A stretch of 64,000 bases of DNA, taken from positions 10,515,917 to 10,579,916 of the forward strand of contig NC_058508.1 of assembly GCF_020382885.2 (NCBI RefSeq), in the 5' to 3' direction. Origin of the DNA: Scatophagus argus. Its lineage: Eukaryota; Chordata; Actinopteri; Scatophagidae. The translations under genes were made by a program, and so were the position numbers. Under the pieces are notes generated by a model. It was not told the DNA's origin, searched no databases, and saw nothing but the letters and a program-made list of their open reading frames with translations. Positions 50,306-61,220 of this stretch are shown here, one piece after another; the stretch's first letter is position 1, and every line of letters begins with the position of its first letter.

Positions 50306-53300
50306 ATGGTGCAAGTAAGTATAATTTTGACATCAATGTTGTGCTCCTGCATTGCTTTTTACTCTCCATTTTATGACTCAGATGGACAAGCAGCATGAGC
50401 TCATGTTTTAAAAACGGAACCAACAGCTGGTTGACATCTGCCAACTTACTCTACATGTCATGCAACAGCTAAGCTATGCTTTAACTAAACCACCTCAGTG
50501 CACTTTAACTGTGTTTTGTAACTGATGCTTTTGAGAGGACTCCTCAGATTTCTTTGGTTGCCTTGTATGGTCAAAATATTCAGCACAGAGCACACATGCA
50601 TGCACATTAGTCACCTAATGCATGAAAAATCAGTCAGCTTTTTTGGTTGTTACATTTTTACTTTGTTACAATCTAATAATTTCAGTACATTAAAACACTT
50701 TTCCATTTCATTTTGATCATCTCAATCTCATTATCCACGGTTAAGCACATGCAGCAATGCACTCTGGTGTCTCTGGACTCATAAACGAGGTAGATTACAA
50801 TAAAGACTCTGTATTATTCTGGCTTTTTGCTGGCTTTGGGCGAAAATGTGTTCAGAAATGGCACAGCAGGGATGGGAGGGTAGCTGGTTTAAATCACATT
50901 AAGGGATAAAATGAAATAAAGTTGTCATGTGGAGACTAGAATAGATGCTACTATACTGTACCGGTAATTCTCAAGGTTATCTCTTCGGGTGAATGAGTCA
51001 TCAGTGGCAGATTGTGGAAACCTTTTGCTTTTTACCTGCATTTTTATCGGAGATAAAAGATATCAGAGATAGTCTCTTGCCCTATCTATTTGATTTTATA
51101 TTATGGAAGTATAACAGCAATTAGCTTATATTAATTATTGTTTTGTGGTAGATAGATGTGTTTTACTTGTATATATCTGAGATCGTTTCTAGTCAGTTGG
51201 TAGCCACATTTTGACATGCTACTAGTGGTAGGTGTAATGAATTGGCATCTCTTACAGAATTCAGACTCCTTCAGACAGCAGTGTGGGAGAGATACAGGGT
51301 GACTGCCAGCTCCGACCTCAGCCCAGCCCTGCACTGCTTAAGTCCCAGTGCTGTGTGTTATTCATGCACTTAACAGTTGGACTCTAATATGGAAAGAATG
51401 TCCTATCCATGTCATTCTATCTCTTTCCCCTCCCCTTTTATTTTTTACTCCAGATTTATTCCTAGGTTTGTCTTCTGCCAGATTCAACAGACAGGCATAG
51501 CAATATTAGTAAGGATTTTGTATTTTCCCCTTAGCAGCTGCAGGACATAAAACTCACCACACAGGTCATTAAAATTCTTGCTCCTGTCCTCTGAAAGACA
51601 GTAATGACATGCATTTTCTATCAGACAAAATTCTTTTTTGAAAAATTCAAAAACTTTTTCTATATAAGAAATCTCAAACGTATGCTTGAGCGATATTTAA
51701 AAAACCACACAAAATTCACAGAGATCTAGACATTAAAACATCTACATTTGTGCCAAATCATTTCCTGTTCACTTGTCACTGTGTTTCTGCCCAGAAGAAA
51801 AATGGTTGTGAAATGCCAAGAGCTTGTGTTTCATGGTGCTTCTGTACTGTGACTGTTTAGAATAGCCAATAGCTTACAACCTTCTACTTCATGTTTAACT
51901 ATATTGTGAAAAACTGTAATTCCTTAAATGTCATCTATTTCTGTATTTGCCCTGAGAACAGTTAACAGTTCCCCAGATTCATCATGTGATGTGACAAAAT
52001 GTTAAACAGTGGTGATCTGGGTGTCACAAGTATAATTTCCTAATCTTGTCACAGCTTGGTACTGCCCTGACCCATGTACAGTAGCAACCAAGCTGAGGAT
52101 TTCTGCTGTGCTCAGCCTTTATTCTACTGAGTTCTTGCACTATAGGAAAATATTACTCGGTTTGGCAACAGTCATCCCTTCTTTTTTTCAACATTTTCAA
52201 CCTCTGCCAAAATCTGCGTGGAGGAAAAGGGCTGTAGCAACAGCAGGAGACAGACAGGAAAGAGCTGGAATCTTTGACCATTCTGTCCATAGAAGTAAAA
52301 TTGGAAACACATGTTTTGTATTTTCTAAGGATGGAGTAAGGGTGGAGAGTTGGCTGAGGCTACTGCTGGTACTGTTTTGTGCCTGAAGCTGCAATAATAA
52401 TTGGATCTAGTAAAATCTTGTAGTTTTTCTACACAATAACGCATTGTATCACCGTCCTTCCCCTCCTTTTCTGCACAGGGTATGATCATCAAGAATATGT
52501 CCTTTAAGGTCGGGCAGATCATGACCATTGTTGGAGTCGTCAAGCCTGAGGCCTCAAGGTAAATACCAATGTAAAAGGCTGTTATGATATTTTGAAATAA
52601 GTTCATCACAGTAAAATTTTTGTCTTCCTGGTTGTTTTTCATATTTAGGTCATATTTTAATGTTTTTCCATTTGTTTTTCACAAACAAATGTCATGTTTG
52701 TTTTACAGAAAGCTATTCCTTTGTTATTTCAATAATTTCATTATCCACAAATGAAATTAAAATAAGATCAGGACAGAGTATATGCTATAGATTTATGTGT
52801 AAGGTACCACAAGGTGGCCGACATGACTTGTGGTTGTTCAGCAAGTGAAGTCAAACTTTGGTCCCTCCAACTATTTCCATTAAATTAAGACAATGATTAA
52901 TCTTTTTCCTCTTCTTTAGTTCAGTTAGTTAGTTTAGTTTAGTTAGTCTGTGTTTATTCCATTTTCCATGTGGATTGCTGCGACTGAACCCAGCATGAGG
53001 GCCATTCTTTACATAAAAATGACTAAAATTAGTTATAGTCAATGACTATTTATAAACCTCCCCTCAGTAATGTGGGGTTGATGAAAATAATGGTTGTCAG
53101 ATGAAAAGCAACCGTGCAAACCGTGTTGAGACTGTTTACAGTACATAAAAATGTAGTAAATCTTTTTTGTTACAATGCGCTGCAGTTTTGCAGTGAATAT
53201 TGGTCCTGATGACCAGGAGATCACAATGCATATCAACCCTCGCTTTAATGCCCATGGAGACGTGAATACGGTGGTCTGCAACTCTTACCAGGGAGGCACC

Positions 53301-53881
53301 TGGTGTGAGGAAGTCCGTGAGGGAAGCTTTCCTTTCCAACAGGGAGAGGAGTTCAAGGTGAGAAACCCTGTGTGTGTATATTGTAGCCCCGTATTGATGT
53401 CTTCAGACATGCACCGTGTCCTGTGCCTCTTTCTTTCTCTTAGTGACCTCTAGTGGAAAATGTATGCCATTACATCTCTAATACCTTCAATGTTATCATT
53501 TGAGCATCACTTTATAGGCTCACAGAGGTCTGTTAGAACAATATCTGTGCATGAGTCATTAGAATTAATTTTAATTAAATCACCATGTCACATATTACAT
53601 AGAGCTCAGGAGGTGTGTTACCTTTGATATGTCTATTTTATTAAAGAATGGAGCAGAAGTTCAGTATGTAACATCATTCTCTGCATATTCTTCCTTTGTC
53701 TTCCTGTCTCTCTCACTTACACCCAACCATCTAGATCCTCATTGAATTCACCCCTACAGAGTTCGTGGTAACTTTATCAGATGGCTCTAAAATCCACTTC
53801 CCCAACCGCATAGGTGCGGAGAAGTACTCTGTCATCAACTTTGATGGGGATGCTCGTATAAGAAGCGTGGAGATCAAGTAA
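50306..53881 (+). CDS. Prototype galectin, galectin-1/2 type, copy 1
   Basis: Four coding exons: 50306-50314, 52479-52558, 53186-53357, 53735-53881. They give 408 bases (135 aa, the usual galectin-1 length) with a three-codon first exon as in vertebrate galectin-1/2 genes. The product is a soluble beta-galactoside-binding lectin, expected to dimerise and to be secreted without a signal peptide; none is present. The carbohydrate-recognition residues are all present: His45, Asn47, Arg49 (HINPRF), His53 (NAHGD), Asn62 (VVCNS), Trp69, Glu72 and Arg74. LSDGSKIHFPNRIG is the usual C-terminal strand. Intron 1 is long (2.2 kb) compared with about 0.3 kb in the other copies. The nearest named relatives, from memory, are the fish lgals2a/lgals1-like genes. 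The exact orthologue was not decided. Confidence 0.94.
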
Positions 53882-54373
53882 ACCTCCACCCTCCCTGGGA
53901 TTGTTGGGATGAAATCTAGCATAAGGTCACATATAGCCACAGCTTTTAAGTTCCTGAATACATGTGGTATCAATAGTGCCTTACATGCAGTTGTCACAAA
54001 GTGTATTACGCAAATGTTTAGCTTGTTGGCATGTACATATGCAAGCAACCACATACACAAAGGTGGATAGATAGTTAGTTAGAAAATCATCATACTCAGA
54101 TGTAGACAGAAAAAGAAAACACAGAGAAGGTTTACTAACTGTGCACTTGACAGAGCTATTAACTGCAAGGTGAACCAAACATAAAGTGGTCCCAAGCTAA
54201 TATTATCTGCCTGTTATTTGTTTTGTAGTTTACAGTGTTTAGCTGAGAAGTGCCACATAGAGTCACTTGATCATTTGTTCTTTAAGCTGCCTTGAAATGC
54301 TGTGTGTTTTCTTGTATTTCCTCCAGACATTCCTGATTTGTAACTGAGTATAATGCTTGCCTTCACAACATGT

Positions 54374-54379
54374 ATTAAA
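54374..54379 (+). terminator. Poly(A) signal, galectin copy 1
   Basis: ATTAAA about 490 bases after the stop, in a segment conserved at the same place behind copies 2 and 3. Confidence 0.6.
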
Positions 54380-54651
54380 GCATACTCTTTTATGATAAAC
54401 ATGGACTTCTTTGACTCCTTAAATTTCTTACACAAGCAAATTATTGATTAAAGAAAGCGGCACTTCCTCACACAGTCACTCCACTTAAGTTCACAGTAAC
54501 AAAACATTCAGATCAGTTATGATCTCAGTGGGAGTGTTTGTGTCCACATTATCTGACCTTCTTCTGCCATCAGCTGAGGTCAACACTCATGATTCCAGAC
54601 TGATTTAATCTACTCAATCCATTCTTTGACAGCCTTGAAATGATGCTAATG

Positions 54652-54730
54652 TACAATAATGGAGTGAATTGAAGCACTTCTTGTGATCAAAAATTGATCA
54701 TGTCAAACATGATGTAAAACAAATACATTT
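54652..54730 (+). repeat. Duplicated intergenic module, occurrence 1
   Basis: It begins CAATAATGGAGTGAATTGAA and continues with CTTCTTGTGATCAAAAATTG. The same module recurs at 55845, 59269 and 60804. It lies just after the segment at 54513-54595, which also recurs at 59090. Confidence 0.75.
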
Positions 54731-54918
54731 TCAGCAAAAATCAAATAATGCACAGAATGGCAACGAGGTGTAAATGAAAATTAGATCAAGATATTAATCT
54801 ATGCAGCAGTTTCAGCCAGGCAACATCTGTGTGTGTGTGTATATGCATGTATGTCTGTGTGTGTCATAATATTAATTCCTTAATATGTGAAGAGCTTCTT
54901 TACTGCATGTTTGTGTGT

Positions 54919-55505
54919 GTTACACACAGTGTATCTCTGTGTTATTAGATCTGCTGAGTGTTTTGACAGTAGGTCTTGGGGCAAGGAGAAAAAAGGTATT
55001 GTTTGTAACGGTTGAATATTTGGCAGATTCAGCTGTTCCAGAGAGGAACAAACCACAAACTGTTTGTCAGCAAACACTGCTACATGCGGTTGTCAGACCA
55101 CTGGCTGACATGTACATTCTGTTTGATGCACACACCCACCACCCGTCTTTATCTGCACAGGGTATGATCATAAAGACAGCAGAGTGAGTACGAATGTAAA
55201 ACACTATCTTGATATTTTGAAATAAGTACGTCACAGTACTTCTTCCTGGTTTTTCTTTGGATTCAAGGATTCAAGGATTTTTTATTGTCATTTCACATAT
55301 GTCGGAACATGAGGTGGAATGAAAGTAGTTTCCCCGGTCCCGGTATAAGCCCAATAATCAAACAACAAAATATCTAATGCTATAAATATAAAACAACACT
55401 ATATAAATATAAAAAAACAATCAGAATAAAATTCAGGTCTCATTAACAGTATTTTAAATCTGTTTTCCACAAACAAATCCCATGGTTGTATTTCAGAATG
55501 CTTTA
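54919..55505 (+). pseudogene. Wrecked galectin copy (exon 2 scrap only)
   Basis: The left part (54919-54990) repeats the upstream flank of copy 1. At 55113-55160 the text matches intron 1 of copies 2/3 up to the acceptor TTTATCTGCACAG. It is followed by GGTATGATCATAAAGAC, the first 17 bases of galectin exon 2. The rest of exon 2 is missing: the sequence jumps to AGCAGAGTGAGTACGAATGT, the end of the exon and the donor region. Intron 2 sequence then continues, is interrupted by an insertion (55261-55435), and breaks off near 55503 into 3' flank. Exons 1, 3 and 4 are absent. This is a dead fourth member of the array. Confidence 0.85.
55261..55435. mobile_element. Short retroelement-like insertion in the dead galectin copy
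   Basis: Relative to intron 2 of copies 2 and 3 (TTTGCATTCAGGTCTCATT), about 170 bases are inserted between ATTCA at 55261 and ATTCA at 55431, so a 5-base target duplication is likely. The insert reads AAGGATTTTTTATTGTCATT, then a GTTTCCCCGGTCCCGG motif and an AT-rich end. This is the style of a common teleost retroelement tail. The family is not assigned. Confidence 0.5.
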
Positions 55506-55844
55506 ACGTAGTTGGCAGGATGTCTTCAAGTCTTAATCTTAATTTCTTAAAAAATAGAAACATAATATGCCATATTTGAGGAACAAACCACAAATTGTTT
55601 GTCAGCAAACACTGTTACATGCAGTAAACTAATAACATGCAACAAAATCAAACTCCAGAGGTTAAAGTTGTCACTCTGACACTGTGGCATTATTTACATA
55701 GTAAGAGCATGCAGCACTTTGTGAATACAAAAATGCAAAAAGCACTGCATGACTACAAAAAATTAAAAAAATAAGCAATAACAATAATGCTCAACATGAT
55801 AGAAATAATTGAAACGCAAAAAACTCAAGTCACCACGTACAGTT

Positions 55845-56035
55845 GTACAATAATGGAGTGAATTGAAGTACTTCCTGTGATCAAATATTGAATTTTGAAG
55901 AACATGGTAAATGTGAAGAAGATGGTGAGGCAAATTTTAAACAAAAAAATCATTCTTTTGAGCTCTTGCTGAACATAATGTTGCAGTAGTTCCAAACAGA
56001 CACCACTGAAATCTAAAGGCAACGACAGCCAAATC
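55845..56035 (+). repeat. Duplicated intergenic module, occurrence 2
   Basis: Starts ACAATAATGGAGTGAATTGA and continues through GAACATGGTAAATGTGAAGA to TTGAGCTCTTGCTGA. It is similar to 59269-59430 and 60804-60960, and ends where the close copy-2/copy-3 duplication begins. Confidence 0.75.
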
Positions 56036-56211
56036 AATTTAATAATCTTGTTTTAAATGTATTTATAACAAGTGACAAACCCAAACCGCAGAAGTCCTTC
56101 ACTAAAGAAAGGGTGGATCATTACAATAACTTCACACTTGGACTGATTGGTTGATGGTTATCATTGACCTGATTGTCTTTGTTGCTTGAAATGTCACCCA
56201 AGTTGAAGCCT

Positions 56212-56242
56212 CCGCCCACACTGTACACACACTGTATATATT
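56212..56242 (+). promoter_or_regulatory. Promoter of galectin copy 2
   Basis: CCGCCCACACTG (56212-56223) followed by a TATATATT box (56235-56242), about 82 bases before the ATG. Confidence 0.6.
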
Positions 56243-56323
56243 CTCCTGTCAGGGTGCAGTGAGGAAAGGTCCTGCAGCTTGTCACTTCTTCTCATCTGTA
56301 CCTGATTGACTACGCTTGCCAAG

Positions 56324-57935
56324 ATGGTGAAAGTAAGCATAATTTTACAATGTTGTGCTCCTGGTGTGCTTTTTATTCTCTGTATGTTATGACTCAGATG
56401 AACGAACAGCATGCGTTTATATTTTAAAAGTGACTGCTAGCTGACATGTACATTCTGTTTGACCATGTTTTGCATTTTCTAAGGATGGAGTAAGGTTTGG
56501 ACAGTTGGCTGAGGCTACTGCTGATGCTGTTTTGTGCCTGAAACTGCAATAATAATCGTATCTAGTAAAATCTTGTAGTATTTCCAGACAATAACACACT
56601 GTATCACCACCACACCCACCACCCGTCTTTATCTGCACAGGATATGATCATAAAGACCATGTCCTTTAAGGTCTGGCAGACCCTGACCATTGTTGGTGTC
56701 CCCAAGGCTGGGATATCAGAGTAAGTACGAATGTAAAATGCTATCTTGATATTTTGAAATAAGTACATCACAAGAAAGCTAAAATAATTTGTGTCTTCCT
56801 GGTTTTTCTTTGCATTCAGGTCTCATTAACAGTATTTTATATCTGTTTTCCACAAACAAATCCCTTGGTTGTATTTCAGAATGCTATTCCTTTGTTTAGA
56901 CATTCTGATGTCTTATCTGTTAATGAAATTAAAATGAGATCAGGACCGAGTATATTCTATAGATGTCTGTATAAGGTACGACATGGTAGCTGACATGACA
57001 TGTGGATGTTTAGCAAGTAAAGTCACAAGGCTGAAACCTTGCTGCCTCCAAGTGTTTTCATTGATATTAGGAAAAAGATTCATTTTTCATTTTAGTATCA
57101 TTTCTACATTTTTACATCGCAGAACCTTTTTGTGCTTGTTTCATTTGCACAGCTAAGGTTGTATGTGTAAAAATCTAATAAATCTTGTTGTTACAATGGC
57201 CTGCAGTTTTAAAGTGAATATTTGCCCAGACGAAAAGGATATTGCTATGCATATCAACCCTCGTTTTGACGGCTACTCTCCAAACAATGTGGTGGTCTGC
57301 AACTCTTACCAGGGAGGCAACTGGGATGAGGAAGTCCGTGGGAGTAGCTTTCCTTTCGAATACGAAAAGGAGTTCATGGTGAGAAACTCTGTGTGTGTAT
57401 ATTTTCGCCCTGCGTCAACGTCTTCAGCCATACACTGTGTCTCTGTCTTTCTGTTAGTGACCTCTGGTGGAAAATGTATGCCATTATGCCTCTAATACCT
57501 TCACTGTTATCATTTGAGAACTGGTTTATAGGCTCACAGAGGTCTGTGAGAACAATATCTGTGCATGCGTCGTTAGACGAGATATTTTCAGGTGTTTGTA
57601 ATGATAAGACACAGCATATAAGAGCTAATTTTAATTAAATCACCATGTCACATATTACATAGAGCTCAGAAGGTGTGTCAACTTTGATATGTCTGCTTTA
57701 TCAAAGAACAGAGTAGAAGTTCAATATGTAATGTTATTTTCTGCCAATTCTTCCCTTTTCTCCCTGTCTCTCGCACACTTCCTGCCAGATGATCATTAAA
57801 TTCACCCCTGCAGAGTTCCAGGTGACTTTACCAGATGGCTCTAAAATCCACTTCCCCAACCGCTTCGGTGCGGGGAGGTACCCGGTCATCAAATTTGAAA
57901 AGGATGTTTGCATCAGTCGAGTTGAAATCAGTTAA
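56324..57935 (+). CDS. Prototype galectin, galectin-1/2 type, copy 2
   Basis: Exons 56324-56332, 56641-56720, 57207-57378, 57789-57935: 408 bases, 135 aa, all boundaries GT-AG and in phase. The galectin fold and sugar-site residues His45, Asn47, Arg49, Asn62, Trp69, Glu72 and Arg74 are present. The position of His53 in copy 1 (His52 of mammalian galectin-1) is Tyr, in FDGYSPNN. By hand it differs from copy 3 at nine residues: Asp4/Gly, Cys36/Gly, Lys39/Glu, Ile41/Val, Asn68/Lys, Met87/Lys, Lys122/Asn, Glu124/Lys, Lys125/Glu. No signal peptide, as expected for galectins. The 3' UTR lacks about 80 bases that copies 1 and 3 retain (after 58018). It looks functional; expression cannot be judged. 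Confidence 0.92.
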
Positions 57936-58081
57936 ACCTCCAAACTTGCAAGGATTGTTGCATTGAAGTCTAGCATAAGGTTACATATAGCCACAGCTTT
58001 TAAACAACTTAGCTGTTTAGCTGTTTTCCTCCAGACTTTCCTGATTTGTAACTGAGCATAATGCTTGCCTTTGCAACATGT

Positions 58082-58087
58082 ATTAAA
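58082..58087 (+). terminator. Poly(A) signal, galectin copy 2
   Basis: ATTAAA about 150 bases after the stop, in the context conserved across the three genes (CAACATGTATTAAAGCATG). Confidence 0.6.
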
Positions 58088-58408
58088 GCATGTTCTTTCA
58101 TGATAAACATGGACTTCTGTGATTATGTCAACATCTTACACAAACAAACCATCAACTCCACATAAATTCACTGTAACAAAACATTCAGATCAACTGGCCA
58201 TGAACTGGCACATGAAAATTACTCATCATCCATGAGAAACATAAACTGAACCCACATCACACGTCCTCACAACAACTAAACTGCTGTTTACATCTCTATT
58301 AAAGAGGTTTGGAAGGCAGACTGCAGCCTTTTTTCAGCATAGTTTCTTCTTACGAATTCTTATGACAAACAGGTCCTAGTAAGCAGTTTTAACAGGTTTA
58401 GCAGGAAG

Positions 58409-58939
58409 TACCGTTTTTTCCAGACTATAAGCCGCTACCTTTTTCCCACGCCTTGAACTCTGCGGCCTAAACAACGATGCGGCTATTCTATAGATTTTTA
58501 CGGGCTAACGGCCTGGTGATGCGAAGAGGAAGGCGCTAGTTTTAAGCGTAACTTTTAACAGTCATTTTGCGTGTCACGCACATACCGTCATCATGGAAAA
58601 CACTCGAAGAAATGCATATGATGCAGCTTTTAAGTTAAAAACAATCGAACTGGCTGTCCAAGAAGGAAATAGAGCTGCTGCACGTAAGCTTGGCGTAAAT
58701 GATGAGACGTTGGAGACGGCAGCGTGAAGAACTGACGGAATGCAAAAAGACGACAAAAGCTTTCAGAGGTAATAAAAGCAGATGGTCCAGACTTGAAAAC
58801 GTATGTCATGTTACAATGTGGACACCTGCGGCTTATAGTCAAGTGCGGCCTATATATATGTACAAATATTATTATGATTATTTAATTTGGTGGGTTCGGC
58901 TTATACTCAGGTGCGTTCTATAGTCCGGAAAATACGGTA
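58409..58939 (+). mobile_element. Pogo/Tigger-like DNA transposon, nonautonomous
   Basis: The ends are inverted: TACCGTTTTTTCCAGACTAT AAGCCGC on the left, and TACCGTATTTTCCGGACTAT read inward from the right, flanked by TA. Inside, a plus frame from 58594 begins MENTRRNAYDAAFKLKTIEL, then AVQEGNRAAARKLGVND. This is the helix-turn-helix N terminus of pogo/Tigger (CENP-B-like) transposases. A small deletion shifts the frame into RRWRRQREELTECKK and FRGNKSRW (58705-58790). No DDE catalytic domain is present, so this is a 531-base deletion derivative. It interrupts sequence that runs on in the 3' flank of copy 3. Confidence 0.82.
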
Positions 58940-59089
58940 TTCATTGGAATTTCTTTCATAAATAAAATCACAATAATCCATTTTGCCAGTAGGTGTCGCT
59001 ATTGCTACATTAATGCAAGTGACTGGAGACTTGAGGATGGTGTATGACTCACTGGTGAGAAATTTGAAGTGACTTTTGAATCTGCTGAT

Positions 59090-59175
59090 CAGTTATGATC
59101 TCAGTGGAGTGTTTGTGTCCACATTATCTGACCTTTCTCTGCCATCAGCTGAGGTCAACACTCATGATTCCATAT
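59090..59175 (+). repeat. Duplicate of the copy-1 3' flank
   Basis: GATCAGTTATGATCTCAGTG and the following ~80 bases repeat 54513-54595 almost exactly, tying the downstream flanks of copies 1 and 2 together as parts of one old duplication unit. Confidence 0.8.
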
Positions 59176-59197
59176 TGATTAAACCTACTCCATTCTT

Positions 59198-59249
59198 CTT
59201 GAATTTCCCTCGGGATCAATAAAGTATCTATCTATCTGTCTATCTCTAT
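59198..59249 (+). mobile_element. Solo retroelement 3' tail insertion
   Basis: TTGAATTTCCCTCGGGATCA, then ATAAAGTATCTATCTATCTG, is the typical 3' tail of a common teleost non-LTR element. The paralogous site near 54630 reads CCATTCTTTGACAG without it, so about 52 bases were inserted here after the duplication, beside a CTT direct repeat. Confidence 0.65.
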
Positions 59250-59268
59250 CTTGACAGTTTTGACACTT

Positions 59269-59845
59269 TGCAATAATGGAGTGAATGGAAGTGCTTCCTG
59301 TTATCAAAAATTGAATTATGAACAACATGGTGACTGTGAAGAAGACAATATTTTAAACAAAAATCATATCGTCTGATCGTTCATTTGAGCTCTTGCTGAG
59401 CCTAATGTGCTCTGCTTGCACTTAAATGTGCCAGTAGTTTCAAACAGACACAATTTGTGTGTGTATTTGTGTATGTGTGTGTATGTATGAACATTGTGTG
59501 TGATGATGGTTTGAGGAGAGAACATTTTTCATATGAGAACAAGTTCTAATGTAGTAATGTAGGATGACATTTTCTTTATTTATTTTGTTAGGATTCACAT
59601 GATGATGATTTGAAGAGAGAAAAAAAGTTTATGTGTGAGATGTATGATGACCTTCTTTCTTTCATTCATCAATATTCGTTAATGTGTGTGTGTGTGTGTG
59701 TGGGGGGGGGGGGGTGGGCGCGGGGGGGGGGGACGCGGGGGTGTACTGTTGATAACGTGGATACTGTCAGTTCCTTAGAATATTTCCAGGTGTGGTTGTT
59801 CCTGAGAAGAAGGAACCAGAAATGCTTTGTCAACAGATTTGTCAA
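59269..59845 (+). repeat. Duplicated intergenic module, occurrence 3
   Basis: Matches 60804-61220 in order: CAATAATGGAGTGAATGGAA, a GTGACTGTGAAGAAGACA stretch, a GT run, ATGATGATTTGAAGAGAGAA, a second GT/G-rich run (59682-59745), then GTTCCTGAGAAGAAGGAACC. Confidence 0.75.
59682..59745. repeat. GT run passing into poly-G
   Basis: About ten GT units are followed by long G runs (59701-59714, 59721-59732). The poly-G may be an assembly-difficult or G-quadruplex-forming stretch. The paralogous place at 61099-61120 has only the GT run. Confidence 0.85.
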
Positions 59846-59854
59846 TAGGTTATA

Positions 59855-60704
59855 CATGTCATTCTGGGGTTATCACTTCATATGGCTTCAAATTTATACC
59901 TTCAGGTATGAAATATCTAGGCATTCAACTAAATGTAAATCTGGTTGAAATAATGCTCTCGAATATGGAACCACTCCTCCAGAAAATAAAAATGAACTTG
60001 GATAAATGGGGAAAGTTGAAGCTCACACTGTGGGGAAAAATTAATGTCATTAATATGGTGGTTGCACCACAATTCAACTATGTTTCCATGATGTTATCAG
60101 TCAATATAGTGCCACAACTTTTTAAACATTATGATAGAATTATCAAAGACTTTTTTATGGGATAAAATGAGACCAAGGATTAATATTAAAAAGATGTGGT
60201 CACCAAAGGAAATAGAAGGTATGGGTGTACCTATTGTAAGATTATATAATCTGTCATTTGAAATGTCTAGGTTGAGAAAACATTGGAAGGGTCAGGAGCT
60301 GAGTTGGATCAAAACTGAAAGGGACCTAACTAGTCCGTTTGAACCTCTGGATGTCCCCTCACATGGTGTAACAACTTCTGGACATAATTATTTTTCAAAC
60401 CCAGTGCTTTCTTATTCTAAAGCAGTTTGGAGAGAAATTCATAAGATCTATAGTATTTCACACTTAAGACAACCTTATGCCTCTCTGTGGCACAACCCAG
60501 CTATACGTATTGGGAAAAAATCTGTCTTTTGGAATCAATGGCTTGTAAAAGGGATACACAAACTAAGTGATCTGTGTGTGGATGGAGTGCTCTTGTCGTT
60601 TGCTGATGCTATGCAAAAATATAATTTGGAATATGAAGATAATTTTTAGAAATATTTACAAATAAGAGACTGTATCACAAAGGGTCAATTTAATCACAAC
60701 AAGA
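59855..60704 (+). mobile_element. Dead L1-type LINE fragment (ORF2 C-terminal part)
   Basis: The first frame (to about 60150) reads GMKYLGIQLNVNL, then LDKWGKLKLTLWGKINVINM. The next frame continues FLWDKMRPRINIKKMWSPKE, then SLWHNPAIRIGKKSVFWNQW. After a TAG at 60647 it runs on as KYLQIRDCITKGQF. This is the order of motifs in fish L1-clade ORF2 proteins downstream of the reverse transcriptase. One frameshift (near 60150) and one stop break it, and both ends are missing. It sits between parts of a duplicated intergenic module, whose text resumes near 60704. Confidence 0.8.
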
Positions 60705-60803
60705 ATACACTGCTTGATTGCAACAAGTTGAAAAGTAAGCAACAACAATAATTTTCACCATGATAAAAACAACTGAAAATAACTAAATAATACATATGGA
60801 TGT

Positions 60804-61220
60804 ACAATAATGGAGTGAATAGAAGTATTTCCTGTCATCAAGTTGAATTTTGAAAAAAATGGTGACTGTGAAGAAGACAGAGAAGAAATATGTTAAAACA
60901 AAAACATATTATCTGATTGTTCTTTTGAGCTCTTGGTGAGCCTAATGTGCTCACATACTGAAATGTGCCAGAACTTTCAATCAGACACAATTTGTGTGTG
61001 TGTGCGTGTGTATGTATGATGATGATTTGAAGAGAGAAAAAAAGTTTATGTGTGAGATGTATGATGACCTTCTTTCTTTCATTCATCAAGATTCATTAAT
61101 GTGTGTGTGTGTGTGTGTGTATGGGTACTGTTGAAAATGTGGATACTGCCAGTTCCTTAGAACAGTGCCAGATGTAATTGTTCCTGAGAAGAAGGAACCA
61201 GAAATGCTTTGTCGACAAAT
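60804..61220 (+). repeat. Duplicated intergenic module, occurrence 4
   Basis: Begins ACAATAATGGAGTGAATAGA and matches 59269-59845 through GAAGAAGGAACCAGAAATGC. It lies upstream of copy 3 as the 55845 occurrence lies upstream of copy 2. Confidence 0.75.

Larger units (their letters stand above)
56036..58405 (+). repeat. Recent segmental duplication, left unit (galectin copy 2)
   Basis: From about 56036 (TTAATAATCTTGTTTTAAAT) to about 58405 the sequence is nearly identical to about 61378-63620, including introns and flanks. The offset is 5341 bases at the ATGs and 5162 at the stops. The shift comes mainly from a ~190-base deletion in intron 2 of the right unit. Confidence 0.85.
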
